Positions 1-8,380 of a stretch of 14,290 nucleotides of DNA are shown here, piece by piece. A program made the translations under genes and the position numbers. The DNA lies in contig JBBRQP010000072.1 of NCBI GenBank assembly GCA_038226175.1, positions 1 through 14,290 of the forward strand, in the 5' to 3' direction. The notes below the pieces were generated by a model. That model had not been told where the DNA came from, did not search any database, and worked only from the letters and a program-made list of their open reading frames with translations. Within the stretch, counting starts at the first letter, position 1. Each line of letters opens with the position of its first letter. This DNA comes from JBBRQP01 sp038226175. Its GTDB lineage: Bacteria > Cyanobacteriota > Cyanobacteriia > Gloeobacterales > Anthocerotibacteraceae.

Positions 1-109
1 ACCAAATAATTTGCAGGTGGGTGCGTTCCACCCCGTCCGTTGCTTGGCGGTAGCGCTTTTCTAATTCTTCCACACTCAGGTGGTTCACAAGACTAAGGTT
101 CTTTACCAT
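1..109 (-). CDS. IS630-type transposase, N-terminal fragment cut by the window edge
   Basis: Reading the minus strand from an ATG at 109-107 gives 36 residues with no stop, beginning MVKNLSLVNHLSVEELEKRY and ending at the window edge. This opening resembles the N-terminal helix-turn-helix region of cyanobacterial IS630/Tc1-mariner-superfamily transposases, which bind the ends of their own element and insert at TA dinucleotides. An AAGG lies just upstream of the ATG but very close to it, so it is a poor ribosome-binding site. The DDE catalytic domain would lie outside the window, so I cannot tell whether the gene is intact. It points away from recG, whose stop is at 273. The family call rests on recognising the N-terminus only. 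Confidence 0.7.
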   Translation of the reverse strand, partial: MVKNLSLVNHLSVEELEKRYRQATDGVERTHLQIIW

Positions 110-272
110 ACCTTATTCTATAAGCGGAAAGTGTATTAGATACTGATTTAGCGTCTAGTAAGTGCCAGAGTCTATAGATATTGACTGTAAGTGAATTGCT
201 TTTTTAAACGCTTGTTAGAAGGCTGCGGTTCCGTGTCCAATGCCTGGGCGTGAATAAGCAAATAGATCTAGC
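110..272. other. Intergenic stretch between the left transposase and the recG stop
   Basis: This is non-coding as far as I can see. If the transposase to the left belongs to a complete element, one terminal inverted repeat should lie here, but the partner end is out of view, so I cannot delimit it. Facing the end of recG there is a weak imperfect stem on the minus strand (AACCGC against GCGTTT, about 208-231), but it is followed by A residues rather than T. It is therefore not a convincing intrinsic terminator for recG. Confidence 0.4.
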
Positions 273-2684
273 TCACGTTAAAATCTCTGCTCCTAGCCGT
301 TGCTGTAAGCGCTGATTCATCTCTTGGTAAAGTCGGGGATATAGCTGTCCATCAGGATCTTGATCTAATAGAAGCTGTGCATATTGACGAGCAATATTCA
401 AGGTTTCTTGGTCTTCGGAAAGTGAACTCAGGGCAAGATCAGGTAAGCCCGACTGCTTGGTACCGAGCACCTGACCAGGACCACGTAAGCGCAAATCCAT
501 CTCAGCAATCGCAAAACCATCTTGAAAGTTAACCAAAACGTTGAGGCGCTGCAAGGCTGTTTCGGACTTGGTGTAATTGAGTAATAAGCAGTAACTTTGG
601 GCGGCTCCTCGACCAACCCGGCCTCGTAGCTGATGTAGTTGCGATAAACCAAAGCGTTCTGCATGTTCAATCAACATCACTGAGGCATTAGGCACATCAA
701 CACCGACCTCAATGACTGTAGTACTAACGAGAATATCTAATTCATGATTGCGAAATTGAGTCAAGATGGTATCTTTATCGACACTTTTCATCTTGCCATG
801 GAGGAGTCCCACCCGAAATTGTGGAAAGACCTGTTGCAGCCGTAGATGTTCTTCGACAGCAGACTTGATATCGAGCTTTTCTGACTCCTCAACTAACGGC
901 AAAACCACATAAATCTGGTGGCCTTGAGCAATCTCACGAGCGCAAAGTTTTTGGGCATCGCTTAGCTCTCTGGGTGTCAATAAAGTTGTCTGGATTGCTT
1001 GGCGACCTGGGGGAAGTTCATCAATTTCACTAACATCTAAATCTCCATATAATGTCAGAGCTAGTGTACGTGGAATGGGCGTAGCAGTCATCGTTAAGAT
1101 ATCGGGATTACGACCTTTATTCTGTAACCGGGCCCGCTGGGCAACCCCAAAACGGTGCTGCTCATCAATAATTGCCAAGCCCAAATTATGAAACTGTACC
1201 GCATCTTGGATCAGGGCATGGGTACCCACTAAAACCCCTAACTCTCCGGTCGCCAATTGACGTAAGATCTCGCGGCGTTGGGTTAATTTTGTCGAACCTG
1301 TCAGTAGCTCAACGGGCTGATGCAGCAACGATAACCACTCTACTAGTTTACGATAATGCTGCTCTGCCAAAACTTCGGTAGGTGCCATAAATGCCACTTG
1401 ATAGCCTGATTGTAAAGCTGCAAGCATCGCGACTACGGCGACAACTGTTTTACCAGAGCCGACATCACCTTGCACTAGGCGATTCATAGGAGCAGGTGAG
1501 ATCAAATCATTGAGAATATCAGTCACGACCCTCTGCTGGGCATGGGTAAAAGCAAAAGGCAACTGCTGATAGAACTGCTCGATTAATTGCCCATCTACAC
1601 GCATAGGTAAAGCAGTTTGCTGTTGTTCACGCCTGCGCTGTTGACGACGTTTGAGGAGTCCTAATTGGAGGAAAAAGAACTCCTCAAATACAATGCGACG
1701 CTGAGCTTGATCCCGAGCTGCCGTCGTTTCAGGAAAGTGGATATCTTGAAGAGCTTGTCCAAGCGCAGGTAGCGCTAGTTGTTGGAGCCAAGTTGTGGGT
1801 AAATATTCCCCCAAGGTCTTAGCAACTGGTAAGCTCTCCCGAGCCGCATTACGAATTGTGGTGGCACTTACGCCCTCAGTTAAAGCATAAATAGGCACAA
1901 TTGAACCAATAATATCTGATTGAATATCTTCATCTAAAGCTAATACTTCAATCTGCGGCTTATCTAAAGTCAAGCCATAGGTTCCTGTCTTAACTAAGCC
2001 ACTCAAAGCAACCGTAGCTCCAGGAGGATGACTCTTTTTGATCTGAGCTTGCCAAGCTGGTTGTGCAAAGCGTTGACCCATAAAAAATTGACTTATTTTC
2101 ATTTGTCCTGTGCCGTCACCCACTACTAGTTCAAAAATAGTCAGTTTTTTATTTTTAGGACTTGTAAAACAATTGAGCCGCCGGATCTTTGCCATCAAGG
2201 TAACAGTTTGGCCTTCTTTGACCTGCTTGATGGTGGTGCGATGGCTATAATCGACATAATCACGCGGATAATAACGCAAGACATCTTCAACAGTTTGCAA
2301 ATTAAGTTTGGCTAATTGTGCGGCAAGGCGCAGGCCTACTCCTTTAATAGCAGTCAGAGGCGAAGCTAACTGTAGGGTTGTCGGAGGTTCTTTGCGGGTT
2401 GCAGCGCGTTCTTTGGGTGTCAGAGATTTGTAACTAATATCAGCGAGTAACCGTTTAGTACGTTGAATTAAATTGGAACGTTCGGCAATTTCTAAGTCCT
2501 CATACTTGCGATAAAGCGTTGCCAGATGATACCAAAGCGCACGTTCGACTTCCGACAAACCTTTGGGTGCTGTTTCTGAGAGCGCCAAGCTCAAAAATTC
2601 GGCAAATCGGTACTGCATCCCCTGTAAATTGGTGAAGCCTCGTTCCTCCTCGACCTGGAGAGCCCGTGTCATGCGCTCAAGCAA
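273..2684 (-). CDS. recG: ATP-dependent DNA helicase RecG
   Basis: RecG is a double-stranded DNA translocase that regresses stalled replication forks and remodels Holliday junctions and D-/R-loops. The 803 residues show an N-terminal extension (about 1-105) resembling that of cyanobacterial homologues, then the wedge/OB domain starting at LTAIKGVGLRLAAQLAKL (110-127). The superfamily 2 motor follows: Walker A GDVGSGKT (406-413), DEQH box (507-510), TATPIPRT (533-540), STTVIEVGVDVP (654-665) and the arginine-finger motif QLRGRVGRG (685-693). A translocation (TRG)-type segment sits around 720-745 (MDLRLRGPGQVLGTKQSG). All key motor residues are present. The reported start is a TTG. An in-frame ATG at 2672 would remove four residues, and neither has a strong Shine-Dalgarno; I prefer the TTG because homologues extend slightly upstream of the ATG. 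It lies 80 bp downstream of the PcrA-type gene on the same strand and may share its transcript. Confidence 0.96.
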   Translation of the reverse strand: MLERMTRALQVEEERGFTNLQGMQYRFAEFLSLALSETAPKGLSEVERALWYHLATLYRKYEDLEIAERSNLIQRTKRLLADISYKSLTPKERAATRKEPPTTLQLASPLTAIKGVGLRLAAQLAKLNLQTVEDVLRYYPRDYVDYSHRTTIKQVKEGQTVTLMAKIRRLNCFTSPKNKKLTIFELVVGDGTGQMKISQFFMGQRFAQPAWQAQIKKSHPPGATVALSGLVKTGTYGLTLDKPQIEVLALDEDIQSDIIGSIVPIYALTEGVSATTIRNAARESLPVAKTLGEYLPTTWLQQLALPALGQALQDIHFPETTAARDQAQRRIVFEEFFFLQLGLLKRRQQRRREQQQTALPMRVDGQLIEQFYQQLPFAFTHAQQRVVTDILNDLISPAPMNRLVQGDVGSGKTVVAVVAMLAALQSGYQVAFMAPTEVLAEQHYRKLVEWLSLLHQPVELLTGSTKLTQRREILRQLATGELGVLVGTHALIQDAVQFHNLGLAIIDEQHRFGVAQRARLQNKGRNPDILTMTATPIPRTLALTLYGDLDVSEIDELPPGRQAIQTTLLTPRELSDAQKLCAREIAQGHQIYVVLPLVEESEKLDIKSAVEEHLRLQQVFPQFRVGLLHGKMKSVDKDTILTQFRNHELDILVSTTVIEVGVDVPNASVMLIEHAERFGLSQLHQLRGRVGRGAAQSYCLLLNYTKSETALQRLNVLVNFQDGFAIAEMDLRLRGPGQVLGTKQSGLPDLALSSLSEDQETLNIARQYAQLLLDQDPDGQLYPRLYQEMNQRLQQRLGAEILT

Positions 2685-2764
2685 AGCTGATTTCCGATGA
2701 GTGAATCTCTATCCCTAGTTTAGTAGGCGCAAGCAGCCTCTTATCAGAGCCAGCAAAGAGCTAT

Positions 2765-5071
2765 TCAACTAGGCATCCAAAATAAGGGCGTTTGCTTGGG
2801 ATTGATAATTTTTTTACCAAGACCAGGAAACTCGACTGCGACCGAAAGCTGTGTACTTCCTGCCAAAAGATGGGTAACTTTGCCTGAGCCAAAAGTCTTA
2901 TGTAGCACGCGATCACCTACTTTAAGCTCATGGGCTTGTACCCGTACCAGATTAGGCGCAGGCTCCTGACTACGAGCAGCGGGCTGTGTCTTACGGGGTA
3001 AGGTACCACTCATGTGTTCTGGCGGTAATTCTGATAAAAACTGCGAGGGTACAGCCGGAGCCGTATTACCCCAGAGTCGTCGTTCTTGGGCATAGCTTAG
3101 GAAAAGTCGACTTTGGGCACGGGTAATCGCCACATAACACAAGCGTCGTTCCTCTTCGAGGTCACCGGGGTCATCAAGGGAGCGCAAATGGGGGAAAAGT
3201 CCTTGCTCCAAACCTGTGATAAAAACTACAGGAAATTCTAAGCCTTTGGAAGCATGAACGGTCATCAGTGAGACTTGGTTACGTTTTTCATCAAAACTAT
3301 CTAAATCCGAGTACAAAGAAATCACTGCTAAATAAGCACTCAAATTCATATCTTCATTTTTTTCGAGGAAGGCTTGAGCTGAGGAACGCATTTCCAAAAT
3401 ATTTTCTAAGCGATTGTCAGCTTCGGGTGTATTCTCGGTTTGTAAAGCCAGCGAATAGCCAGATTTATCGAGTACGGCATCTAAGACTTCAAGTACATTT
3501 GCTGTTTCGGCTAGTATGCGCCAATTATTAACTTGCTCAACAAATTGCTCGACAGGTTTGCTACTACGACTCAAGGATAAGCGTAACCGCTCAGGATTGT
3601 CCATGATTGTCCAGAGACTTACCCCCTCAGTAGCGGCAATAACTGCTAGATGATCAAGCGTCTTAGCACCAATGCCCCGCCGGGGAGCCGCAATTGCGCG
3701 CCGCAGACTTAGGCCATCATCGGGGTTATGAATGAGCTTGAGATAGGCGATGATATCTTTGATTTCTTTGCGGTCATAAAATTTCAGTCCACCGATTACA
3801 TTATAAGGAATCTGTTCGCGGCGTAGTTGATCTTCGATCGCCCGTGATTGGCTATTGGTACGATAAAGAATTGCAAAATCCTTCCAACGCTTACCTTCAT
3901 TTTGTTGTAAGTTCAAAATTTGTTGGGCAATAAAGCGGCCTTCTTCTTCCTCATCATCAGCCCGATAACAATGAACTTTATGCCCCGACGAACGGGTAGG
4001 ACGCAGTTGTTTATCAAATCGCTCTTCGTTACGGACAATAATATGATTGGCAACCTCGATAATCTCAGGTGTTGAGCGATAGTTTTCTTCTAATTTAACT
4101 AAACTTTGCTCATTACCAATTTCTTTTTGAAATGCCAAAATAATCCGAAAATCGGCACAGCGAAAGCCATAGATACTCTGATCCGCATCGCCTACCACAA
4201 AAACAGAGCGGTCTTCCCAACTTACAGTCTGTGGTGGTTTACCACCTGTGACCAATTGTTGAATTAACTTATACTGGGTACGGTTAGTATCTTGATATTC
4301 ATCGACAAGAACATGTTTAAATCGTTGATGCCAATAATTAAGTAAATCAGGCTGTTGATCAAATAATTGGGTTGGGATAAAAATCAAATCATCAAAGTCT
4401 AGCGTATTATTTTGTGATAGTTTCGTCTGATAAGACTCATAAACTTCAGCTATTTTTAGATTTTTAAAGTTTTTGCCTTCTTGTTGCAAAAACTGCTCAG
4501 GCGTTTGTCCCATATTTTTAGCCCGACTAATCGTATAACGAATATTACGCGGTGGATAACGGCTTTCATCAAGGTTAAGTTCGTGTAAGATAATTTGCTT
4601 AATCAGATTTTGGGTATCACCTTCATCGGCAATATTAAAATTGTTCGACCATTTGCGACCATTCCAGTCTTGATATTTTTCGATACACGCGCGTAGCAGC
4701 CGTCCACAGACTGCATGGAAAGTCCCCACCCAAAGGGGCGCAATAATATTACGATCCACCCATTTTTGCATCTGACGTTGTTCTGTATGTAGCAGCTCTT
4801 CAAAGGGCATATTTTTTAGTTCCATCGCCCGTTGTTGACAAAACAGTTGTTGAATCCGCTGTTTCATCTCACCAGCTGCTTTATTGGTAAAGGTCACCGC
4901 CAATATTTCTGATGGGTCAACCTGATGGGTCTCAATCAAATTGGCAATGCGATAGGTCAAGACCCGCGTCTTGCCCGAACCTGCCCCCGCTAAGACCAAC
5001 AATGGGCCATTACGATGTTCCACGGCTTGGCGTTGATCAGCATTGAGAAGAGCCAGAGAAGACATGGTCAT
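2765..5071 (-). CDS. pcrA: UvrD/PcrA-type ATP-dependent 3'-5' DNA helicase
   Basis: This is a superfamily 1A helicase acting in nucleotide excision and mismatch repair, removal of RecA filaments and replication-transcription conflicts. With the ATG at 5071 it has 768 residues. Visible motifs are the Q motif region (LNADQRQAV, 9-17), Walker A AGAGSGKT (28-35), motif Ia TFTNKAA (60-66), motif II VDEYQDTN (256-263), motif III GDADQSIYGFR (294-304), motif V around MTVHASKGLEF (603-613) and motif VI VAITRAQ (647-653). The C-terminus (about 717-762, VGDRVLHKTFGSGKV...) is the Tudor-like domain that in PcrA contacts RNA polymerase. Three in-frame starts crowd the 5' end: TTG 5077, ATG 5071 and ATG 5065. 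I chose 5071 because ATG is preferred and a GGAT lies about 11 bases upstream. It begins 44 bp after the Bfd-like gene, so the two may be co-transcribed. Length and domain order are normal for the family. Confidence 0.95.
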   Translation of the reverse strand: MTMSSLALLNADQRQAVEHRNGPLLVLAGAGSGKTRVLTYRIANLIETHQVDPSEILAVTFTNKAAGEMKQRIQQLFCQQRAMELKNMPFEELLHTEQRQMQKWVDRNIIAPLWVGTFHAVCGRLLRACIEKYQDWNGRKWSNNFNIADEGDTQNLIKQIILHELNLDESRYPPRNIRYTISRAKNMGQTPEQFLQQEGKNFKNLKIAEVYESYQTKLSQNNTLDFDDLIFIPTQLFDQQPDLLNYWHQRFKHVLVDEYQDTNRTQYKLIQQLVTGGKPPQTVSWEDRSVFVVGDADQSIYGFRCADFRIILAFQKEIGNEQSLVKLEENYRSTPEIIEVANHIIVRNEERFDKQLRPTRSSGHKVHCYRADDEEEEGRFIAQQILNLQQNEGKRWKDFAILYRTNSQSRAIEDQLRREQIPYNVIGGLKFYDRKEIKDIIAYLKLIHNPDDGLSLRRAIAAPRRGIGAKTLDHLAVIAATEGVSLWTIMDNPERLRLSLSRSSKPVEQFVEQVNNWRILAETANVLEVLDAVLDKSGYSLALQTENTPEADNRLENILEMRSSAQAFLEKNEDMNLSAYLAVISLYSDLDSFDEKRNQVSLMTVHASKGLEFPVVFITGLEQGLFPHLRSLDDPGDLEEERRLCYVAITRAQSRLFLSYAQERRLWGNTAPAVPSQFLSELPPEHMSGTLPRKTQPAARSQEPAPNLVRVQAHELKVGDRVLHKTFGSGKVTHLLAGSTQLSVAVEFPGLGKKIINPKQTPLFWMPS

Positions 5072-5115
5072 GAGCAAATTTATCCAGTATGTGTTTCTGT
5101 TATCCCAAAAACTCT

Positions 5116-5316
5116 CTACGGTTGCAACCCTGCTACCTGCCGCACCTGATCTACTAATTCTTGTACTTGTGACTCACAACTGCCACAGCCAGTACAGGCG
5201 CCACTTTGACGTACAACCCGTTCAAAATCTAAGGTTTCCTGCGCTACAACCAAAATCTGTCCCCAGGTCATACGGGTACAGTAACATAGCAGCTCATCAG
5301 GGTCTGAGGGAGACAT
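5116..5316 (-). CDS. Bfd-like [2Fe-2S]-binding protein
   Basis: This is a small protein of 66 residues from the ATG at 5316. It carries the Bfd-type iron-sulphur signature: CYC (Cys11, Cys13) and CTGCGSC (Cys41, Cys44, Cys47) separated by a short helical stretch. In the family the C-x-C and C-x2-C pairs bind a [2Fe-2S] cluster; bacterioferritin-associated ferredoxin uses it to pass electrons to bacterioferritin and release iron. Related domains also occur in NirB, NifU and molybdenum-enzyme proteins, so the partner here is not proven and no bacterioferritin gene is in view. The frame stays open upstream to a TTG at 5346, but the domain starts near the ATG and a perfect TATAAT sits six bases before it, so the longer form is unlikely. 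The pcrA-type gene follows after 44 bp. Confidence 0.85.
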   Translation of the reverse strand: MSPSDPDELLCYCTRMTWGQILVVAQETLDFERVVRQSGACTGCGSCESQVQELVDQVRQVAGLQP

Positions 5317-5322
5317 ATTTCT

Positions 5323-5328
5323 ATTATA
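5323..5328 (-). promoter_or_regulatory. Consensus -10 box abutting the Bfd-like start codon
   Basis: The minus strand reads TATAAT, then AGAAAT, then the ATG at 5316. Transcription from this box would begin about 6-8 bases downstream, at or next to the ATG, giving a leaderless or nearly leaderless mRNA. No purine-rich Shine-Dalgarno lies in the gap, which agrees with this. I could not find a good -35 hexamer at 16-18 bases, so activator-assisted initiation or chance are both possible. Confidence 0.4.
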
Positions 5329-5481
5329 GGAGCGTGAGGCACTCAAGCTCTGTATAACTGAGACTTTTCCCTTTTAAAACTATGCTTTGACTCATATCTT
5401 ACTAAGTTTCATTTCCTAGCCATGAAGTCGCTAGCTTGCACCTGCTCGACTATGAGATTACGCATGTGCGCAATGTAAGAG

Positions 5482-5856
5482 CTAAGTTGACATCAAAGAT
5501 GACGTGATCATCAATTCAGCTGATGCCTCGTTGTTGGCAATCGCAATATTACAAACTACAGCAATACGCAAAAGAGCTTTGACATCAGGGTCGTGCGGTT
5601 GTGCCATCAAAGGATCCCAGAAAAAAATCAGACAGTCGATTTCTCCCTCAGCAATCTTGGCACCAATTTGTTGGTCTCCGCCTAGTGGCCCACTGAGAAA
5701 TTTTTTGATCTCGATACCCAAAGCATCTTCTAGAAGACCGCCCGTGGTTCCAGTTGCACAAAGCTGCTGTTGACTTAGTAGTTCGCGATGGCGTTTTGCC
5801 CAAACAATAAGTTCTTGTTTTTTATTGTCATGGGCAATTAGTGCAATCCGTTTCAT
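5482..5856 (-). CDS. mgsA: Methylglyoxal synthase
   Basis: The enzyme converts dihydroxyacetone phosphate to methylglyoxal and phosphate, a bypass of lower glycolysis that relieves sugar-phosphate build-up. The 124 residues cover the whole family domain. They include IALIAHDNKK at the N-terminus, ATGTTG (34-39), the phosphate-binding LSGPLGGDQQIG (54-65) and FFWDPLMAQPHDPDV (78-92). His9, Asp61, Asp81, His88 and Asp91 correspond, with a constant offset of ten, to E. coli MgsA His19, Asp71, Asp91, His98 and Asp101, so the active site looks complete. The frame is open further upstream inside nadE, but the ATG at 5856 fits the family start. It lies one base after the nadE stop (TAA-G-ATG), so the gene is very probably translated by coupling with nadE. 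The C-terminus is about as long as E. coli MgsA. Confidence 0.95.
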   Translation of the reverse strand: MKRIALIAHDNKKQELIVWAKRHRELLSQQQLCATGTTGGLLEDALGIEIKKFLSGPLGGDQQIGAKIAEGEIDCLIFFWDPLMAQPHDPDVKALLRIAVVCNIAIANNEASAELMITSSLMST

Positions 5857-5857
5857 C

Positions 5858-7483
5858 TTATGAGTTACCTCGAGCAATAGGCATCCGCCAACCCGTACCA
5901 AAAGCGCGATCAGTTACTTTTAGCCCGGGTGGAATTTGGCGGCGTTTAAATTCAGCAATGCGGACTAAACCTAAAACACGCTGCACTACGTCAGCCGCAT
6001 ATCCCGCTTCTATGAGTTCTTGGGCATCCTGAAACCCTTCGATATGACGTTCTAAAATTGCGTCTAACAGATCGTAGGGTGGCAGGGAGTCTTGGTCTTT
6101 TTGGTCAGGACGTAGCTCAGCCGAAGGCGGCTTGGTAATAATAATTTCTGGGATCACTGGAGTTTGTCGATTGAGCCAAGCCGAGAGGCTATAGACCTGA
6201 GTTTTGGGTAGATCTGCAATCACAGCTAGCCCCCCACACATGTCGCCATAAAGCGTACAATAGCCGACTGAAAGCTCAGATTTGTTACCCGTTGTCAATA
6301 ATAAAGCTCCATATTTATTCGATAATGCCATCATCAGATTGCCGCGAATGCGTGACTGGATATTCTCCTCAGTAATATCTTGTGGGTAGTCTATAAATGC
6401 TTCAGCTAGGGTTTTATCATAGCCCTTCATTAACGGTTCGATCGGTAAAGTAATGGTTTTAATACCTAGATTTTTTGCTAACTGTATACTATCTTCAATA
6501 CTGCCTAAGCTCGAATAGGGTGATGGCATCAAGACTCCTAACACCTGCTCTGCGCCGAGAGCGGCACAAGCGATGGCCGCAGTCAACGCCGAATCAATAC
6601 CCCCAGAGAGACCCAACAAAGCTTTTTTGAAGCCACATTTTTGAGCATAATCACGGGTTCCTAACACTAAGGCTGTCCATAATTCTGCTTCCGGTTCGAG
6701 TAGCGGTGCAACACAACCACCCTGGCTACCTACCAATAAGACTTCTTCTATAAATCCTGGGGCTCGTGCAATAATCTGACCTTGTGCATCAAACACACAA
6801 CTGTAGCCATCAAAAATCAGGTCATCATTACCACCTACTTGATTGACATAAGCGAGGGCGACCTTATGTTTATAAGCTAACTTAGAGAGTAAATCTTCAC
6901 GAAAAATTTGTTTATTACGGATGTAGGGTGAAGCTGATAAATTAACAATCAGATCAACTTTTTGATCTATCAAATATTGAACTGGATCATAATGATAACG
7001 GGGGCGTTCCCAATAATCACGATCATTCCAGAGGTCTTCACAAATACATACCCCGATGCGCTGTCCTTTAATAATTACAATTTCATTGCCTTGTCTTGGC
7101 TCAAAATAACGGTCTTCATCAAAAACATCATAGGTCGGCAATAGAGATTTGCGGATAATTTGTTTGATCTGACCCTCATGCAGCAAAACCGCGCTGTTAT
7201 ACAACGGTCGTCCTACAGGTTCTGGATTAAGTTCGGGCAAGCCTACCAAAATTGGTGCACAGCTCATCAGGTCTTGGGCGAGAAGCTGGACTTCTTGCCA
7301 GCAGCGACGAATAAATGCGGGCTGCAGCAACAAGTCACGCGGTGGATAGCCGACTAATGAGAGTTCTGAGCTGATGATGAGATCCGGCTGCATTTCTAGG
7401 CTCTGCACTTTTGCTGCAATCCGGGCGCGATTGGCGACTAGATCACCGACTTTAGGGTTGAGTTGTAGTAGTGCAAGCTGCAT
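5858..7483 (-). CDS. nadE: Glutamine-dependent NAD+ synthetase
   Basis: This enzyme catalyses the last step of NAD+ biosynthesis: deamido-NAD+ plus ATP plus ammonia, with the ammonia taken from glutamine. It has 541 residues in two domains. The N-terminal nitrilase-type glutaminase (about 1-260) has the Glu-Lys-Cys triad Glu40 (SSELSLVGYPPRD), Lys112 (IRKSLLPTYDVFDE) and Cys148 (CICEDLW). The C-terminal synthetase (about 265-541) has the PP-loop GLSGGIDSAL (291-300), then TTGNKSE and, at the end, TDRAFGTGWRMPIA. All are present, so it should be an active ammonia-channelling form. The ATG at 7483 begins exactly at the nitrilase fold; I see no strong Shine-Dalgarno before it. mgsA follows after a single base, and the small membrane-protein gene ends 81 bp upstream. 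Confidence 0.97.
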   Translation of the reverse strand: MQLALLQLNPKVGDLVANRARIAAKVQSLEMQPDLIISSELSLVGYPPRDLLLQPAFIRRCWQEVQLLAQDLMSCAPILVGLPELNPEPVGRPLYNSAVLLHEGQIKQIIRKSLLPTYDVFDEDRYFEPRQGNEIVIIKGQRIGVCICEDLWNDRDYWERPRYHYDPVQYLIDQKVDLIVNLSASPYIRNKQIFREDLLSKLAYKHKVALAYVNQVGGNDDLIFDGYSCVFDAQGQIIARAPGFIEEVLLVGSQGGCVAPLLEPEAELWTALVLGTRDYAQKCGFKKALLGLSGGIDSALTAAIACAALGAEQVLGVLMPSPYSSLGSIEDSIQLAKNLGIKTITLPIEPLMKGYDKTLAEAFIDYPQDITEENIQSRIRGNLMMALSNKYGALLLTTGNKSELSVGYCTLYGDMCGGLAVIADLPKTQVYSLSAWLNRQTPVIPEIIITKPPSAELRPDQKDQDSLPPYDLLDAILERHIEGFQDAQELIEAGYAADVVQRVLGLVRIAEFKRRQIPPGLKVTDRAFGTGWRMPIARGNS

Positions 7484-7564
7484 CAGGGCAATTTTGAGAT
7501 TCCCACTATCGTAGCAACAGGGCGATCAGAAACTTACGAAACACAAAAAATTTTAGAGGCAAGT

Positions 7565-7996
7565 TTATTTGCGACTAACTAGAATTAAACCCATAATACA
7601 AAAAACAAACCCAAGCATATTAGTTAAAGATAGCCGTTGATCCTTAAAAAAGAATAAACTAATTGGTATCAGCAAAAGTGTAACTACGGTACTATTAAAA
7701 ATTGGAGCAATACTAATATTCCAGCCTGAGCGATATACCAATAAAACACCTATTTCAATCAAGGCTACGGCTACCCCGAGTAAAATATTGCTCCAGTGTA
7801 AAGTTTGTAAACTTGTCAACAAAGGTTCATTTTTTGGCAACACTAAACTAGTGATAAAACATACAATAATTGCAATGCCATAGGCGATAATCAAGGTGTT
7901 GAGAGGATTAGCCGTACTAGGAATTAGGCGTTGGGAAATATGGTAAAGTAACATCCCCGAAACGGCAATACTCATGGAAATTACATACATATTCAT
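7565..7996 (-). CDS. Small EamA/DMT-superfamily membrane protein
   Basis: The 143 residues form five hydrophobic segments, roughly 4-22, 33-53, 70-88, 95-117 and 123-141, separated by short polar loops. This is the size and pattern of a single EamA-type repeat of the drug/metabolite transporter superfamily; full-length members have two such repeats. The last two helices, joined by FFFKDQRLSLTNMLGF, look like the typical EamA end. Single-repeat proteins probably work as dimers, but the substrate cannot be read from the sequence. The chosen ATG (7996) has GAGAAG at 8001-8006, four bases upstream; an ATG at 7990 would be ten bases away and is equally possible. A TTG at 7999 is less likely. It is visibly AT-rich compared with nadE and could belong to the accessory patch to its right. 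Confidence 0.75.
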   Translation of the reverse strand: MNMYVISMSIAVSGMLLYHISQRLIPSTANPLNTLIIAYGIAIIVCFITSLVLPKNEPLLTSLQTLHWSNILLGVAVALIEIGVLLVYRSGWNISIAPIFNSTVVTLLLIPISLFFFKDQRLSLTNMLGFVFCIMGLILVSRK

Positions 7997-8086
7997 CAAT
8001 CTTCTCAGCTCACAAGATAGCTACAGCATACTCTCTTCGACTTTGCTGCGTCAGGGTGCACTAGTTAACTTATCGAAAATTGCAAA

Positions 8087-8380
8087 TTATTCAAGCATTA
8101 CGCCCCATACCTGATCTATCCTCCAACTAAAAATGTTAGGGATTTTGTGAAGGCTAACTCCCCGCCCAGTCAATGCAGGGACAGTTTCTAGTTTAGCTTC
8201 CAATTTGCCTTCTAGCTTTCCTTGATCATGGGTTTTTTGGAAAACTTTAGCTTGCGAATCTCTTATAGTCCACAGGCTATTTCCAATTTCCTTTAGCTCT
8301 GACAGTGTAGCCAACAGTTCCAATATCTGCTTGCGTTCTACCTCTTGGCATACCTCCACCTCAACACGATTTACGACTTG
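8087..8380 (-). pseudogene. Remnant of an Rpn/PD-(D/E)XK transposase-like protein, C-terminal part
   Basis: An open stretch runs from just after a TAG at 8381-8383 to the stop at 8087. It has no ATG start; the first possible start is a GTG at 8359. The translation has a charged ERKQILELL stretch, then SELKEIGNSLWTIRDSQ, then a lysine/glutamate run GKLEGKLEAKLETVP and a short helical tail with LHKIPNIFSWRIDQV. The GKLEGKLE-type run followed by a tail that ends like LSxEQV is common at the C-termini of cyanobacterial Rpn-family (recombination-promoting nuclease / putative transposase) and related DUF4351/DUF2887 proteins. The catalytic N-terminal nuclease domain is missing, so this is most likely a decayed gene. 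A short orphan protein is the alternative. Part of it recurs at 9427-9489. Confidence 0.5.
8243..8303 (-). repeat. Imperfect direct repeat, copy A (inside the Rpn-like remnant)
   Basis: Sixty-one bases here align with 9427-9489 in the same orientation, with 11 mismatches and two single-base gaps by my hand alignment (about 50 of 63 columns identical). The best-kept core is ATTTC-AATTTCCTTT-GCTCTGAC. In the minus-strand reading frame this copy encodes SELKEIGNSLWTIRDSQAK. The two copies flank the toxin-antitoxin pair. Confidence 0.7.

Noticed and set aside
2685..2764. Intrinsic terminator between the PcrA-type gene and recG
   Set aside because: Only a four-base stem (AGGC/GCCT) without a following T-run is present on the transcribed strand.
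4136..4195. Cys305 in motif III of the PcrA-type helicase (GFRCAD instead of GFRGAD) as a defect
   Set aside because: This position varies among cyanobacterial UvrD/PcrA proteins, and all ATP-binding and catalytic motifs are intact.
5043..5357. Plus-strand open frame opposite the Bfd-like gene and the start of pcrA
   Set aside because: It is antisense to two well-supported genes and its translation has no family features.
5857..5901. Longer methylglyoxal synthase starting inside nadE
   Set aside because: The extra 15 residues have no counterpart in the family, and the ATG one base after the nadE stop aligns with known N-termini.
7484..7564. Terminator between the small membrane-protein gene and nadE (AAAATTTTTT run)
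   Set aside because: There is a T-rich run but no GC-rich stem before it.
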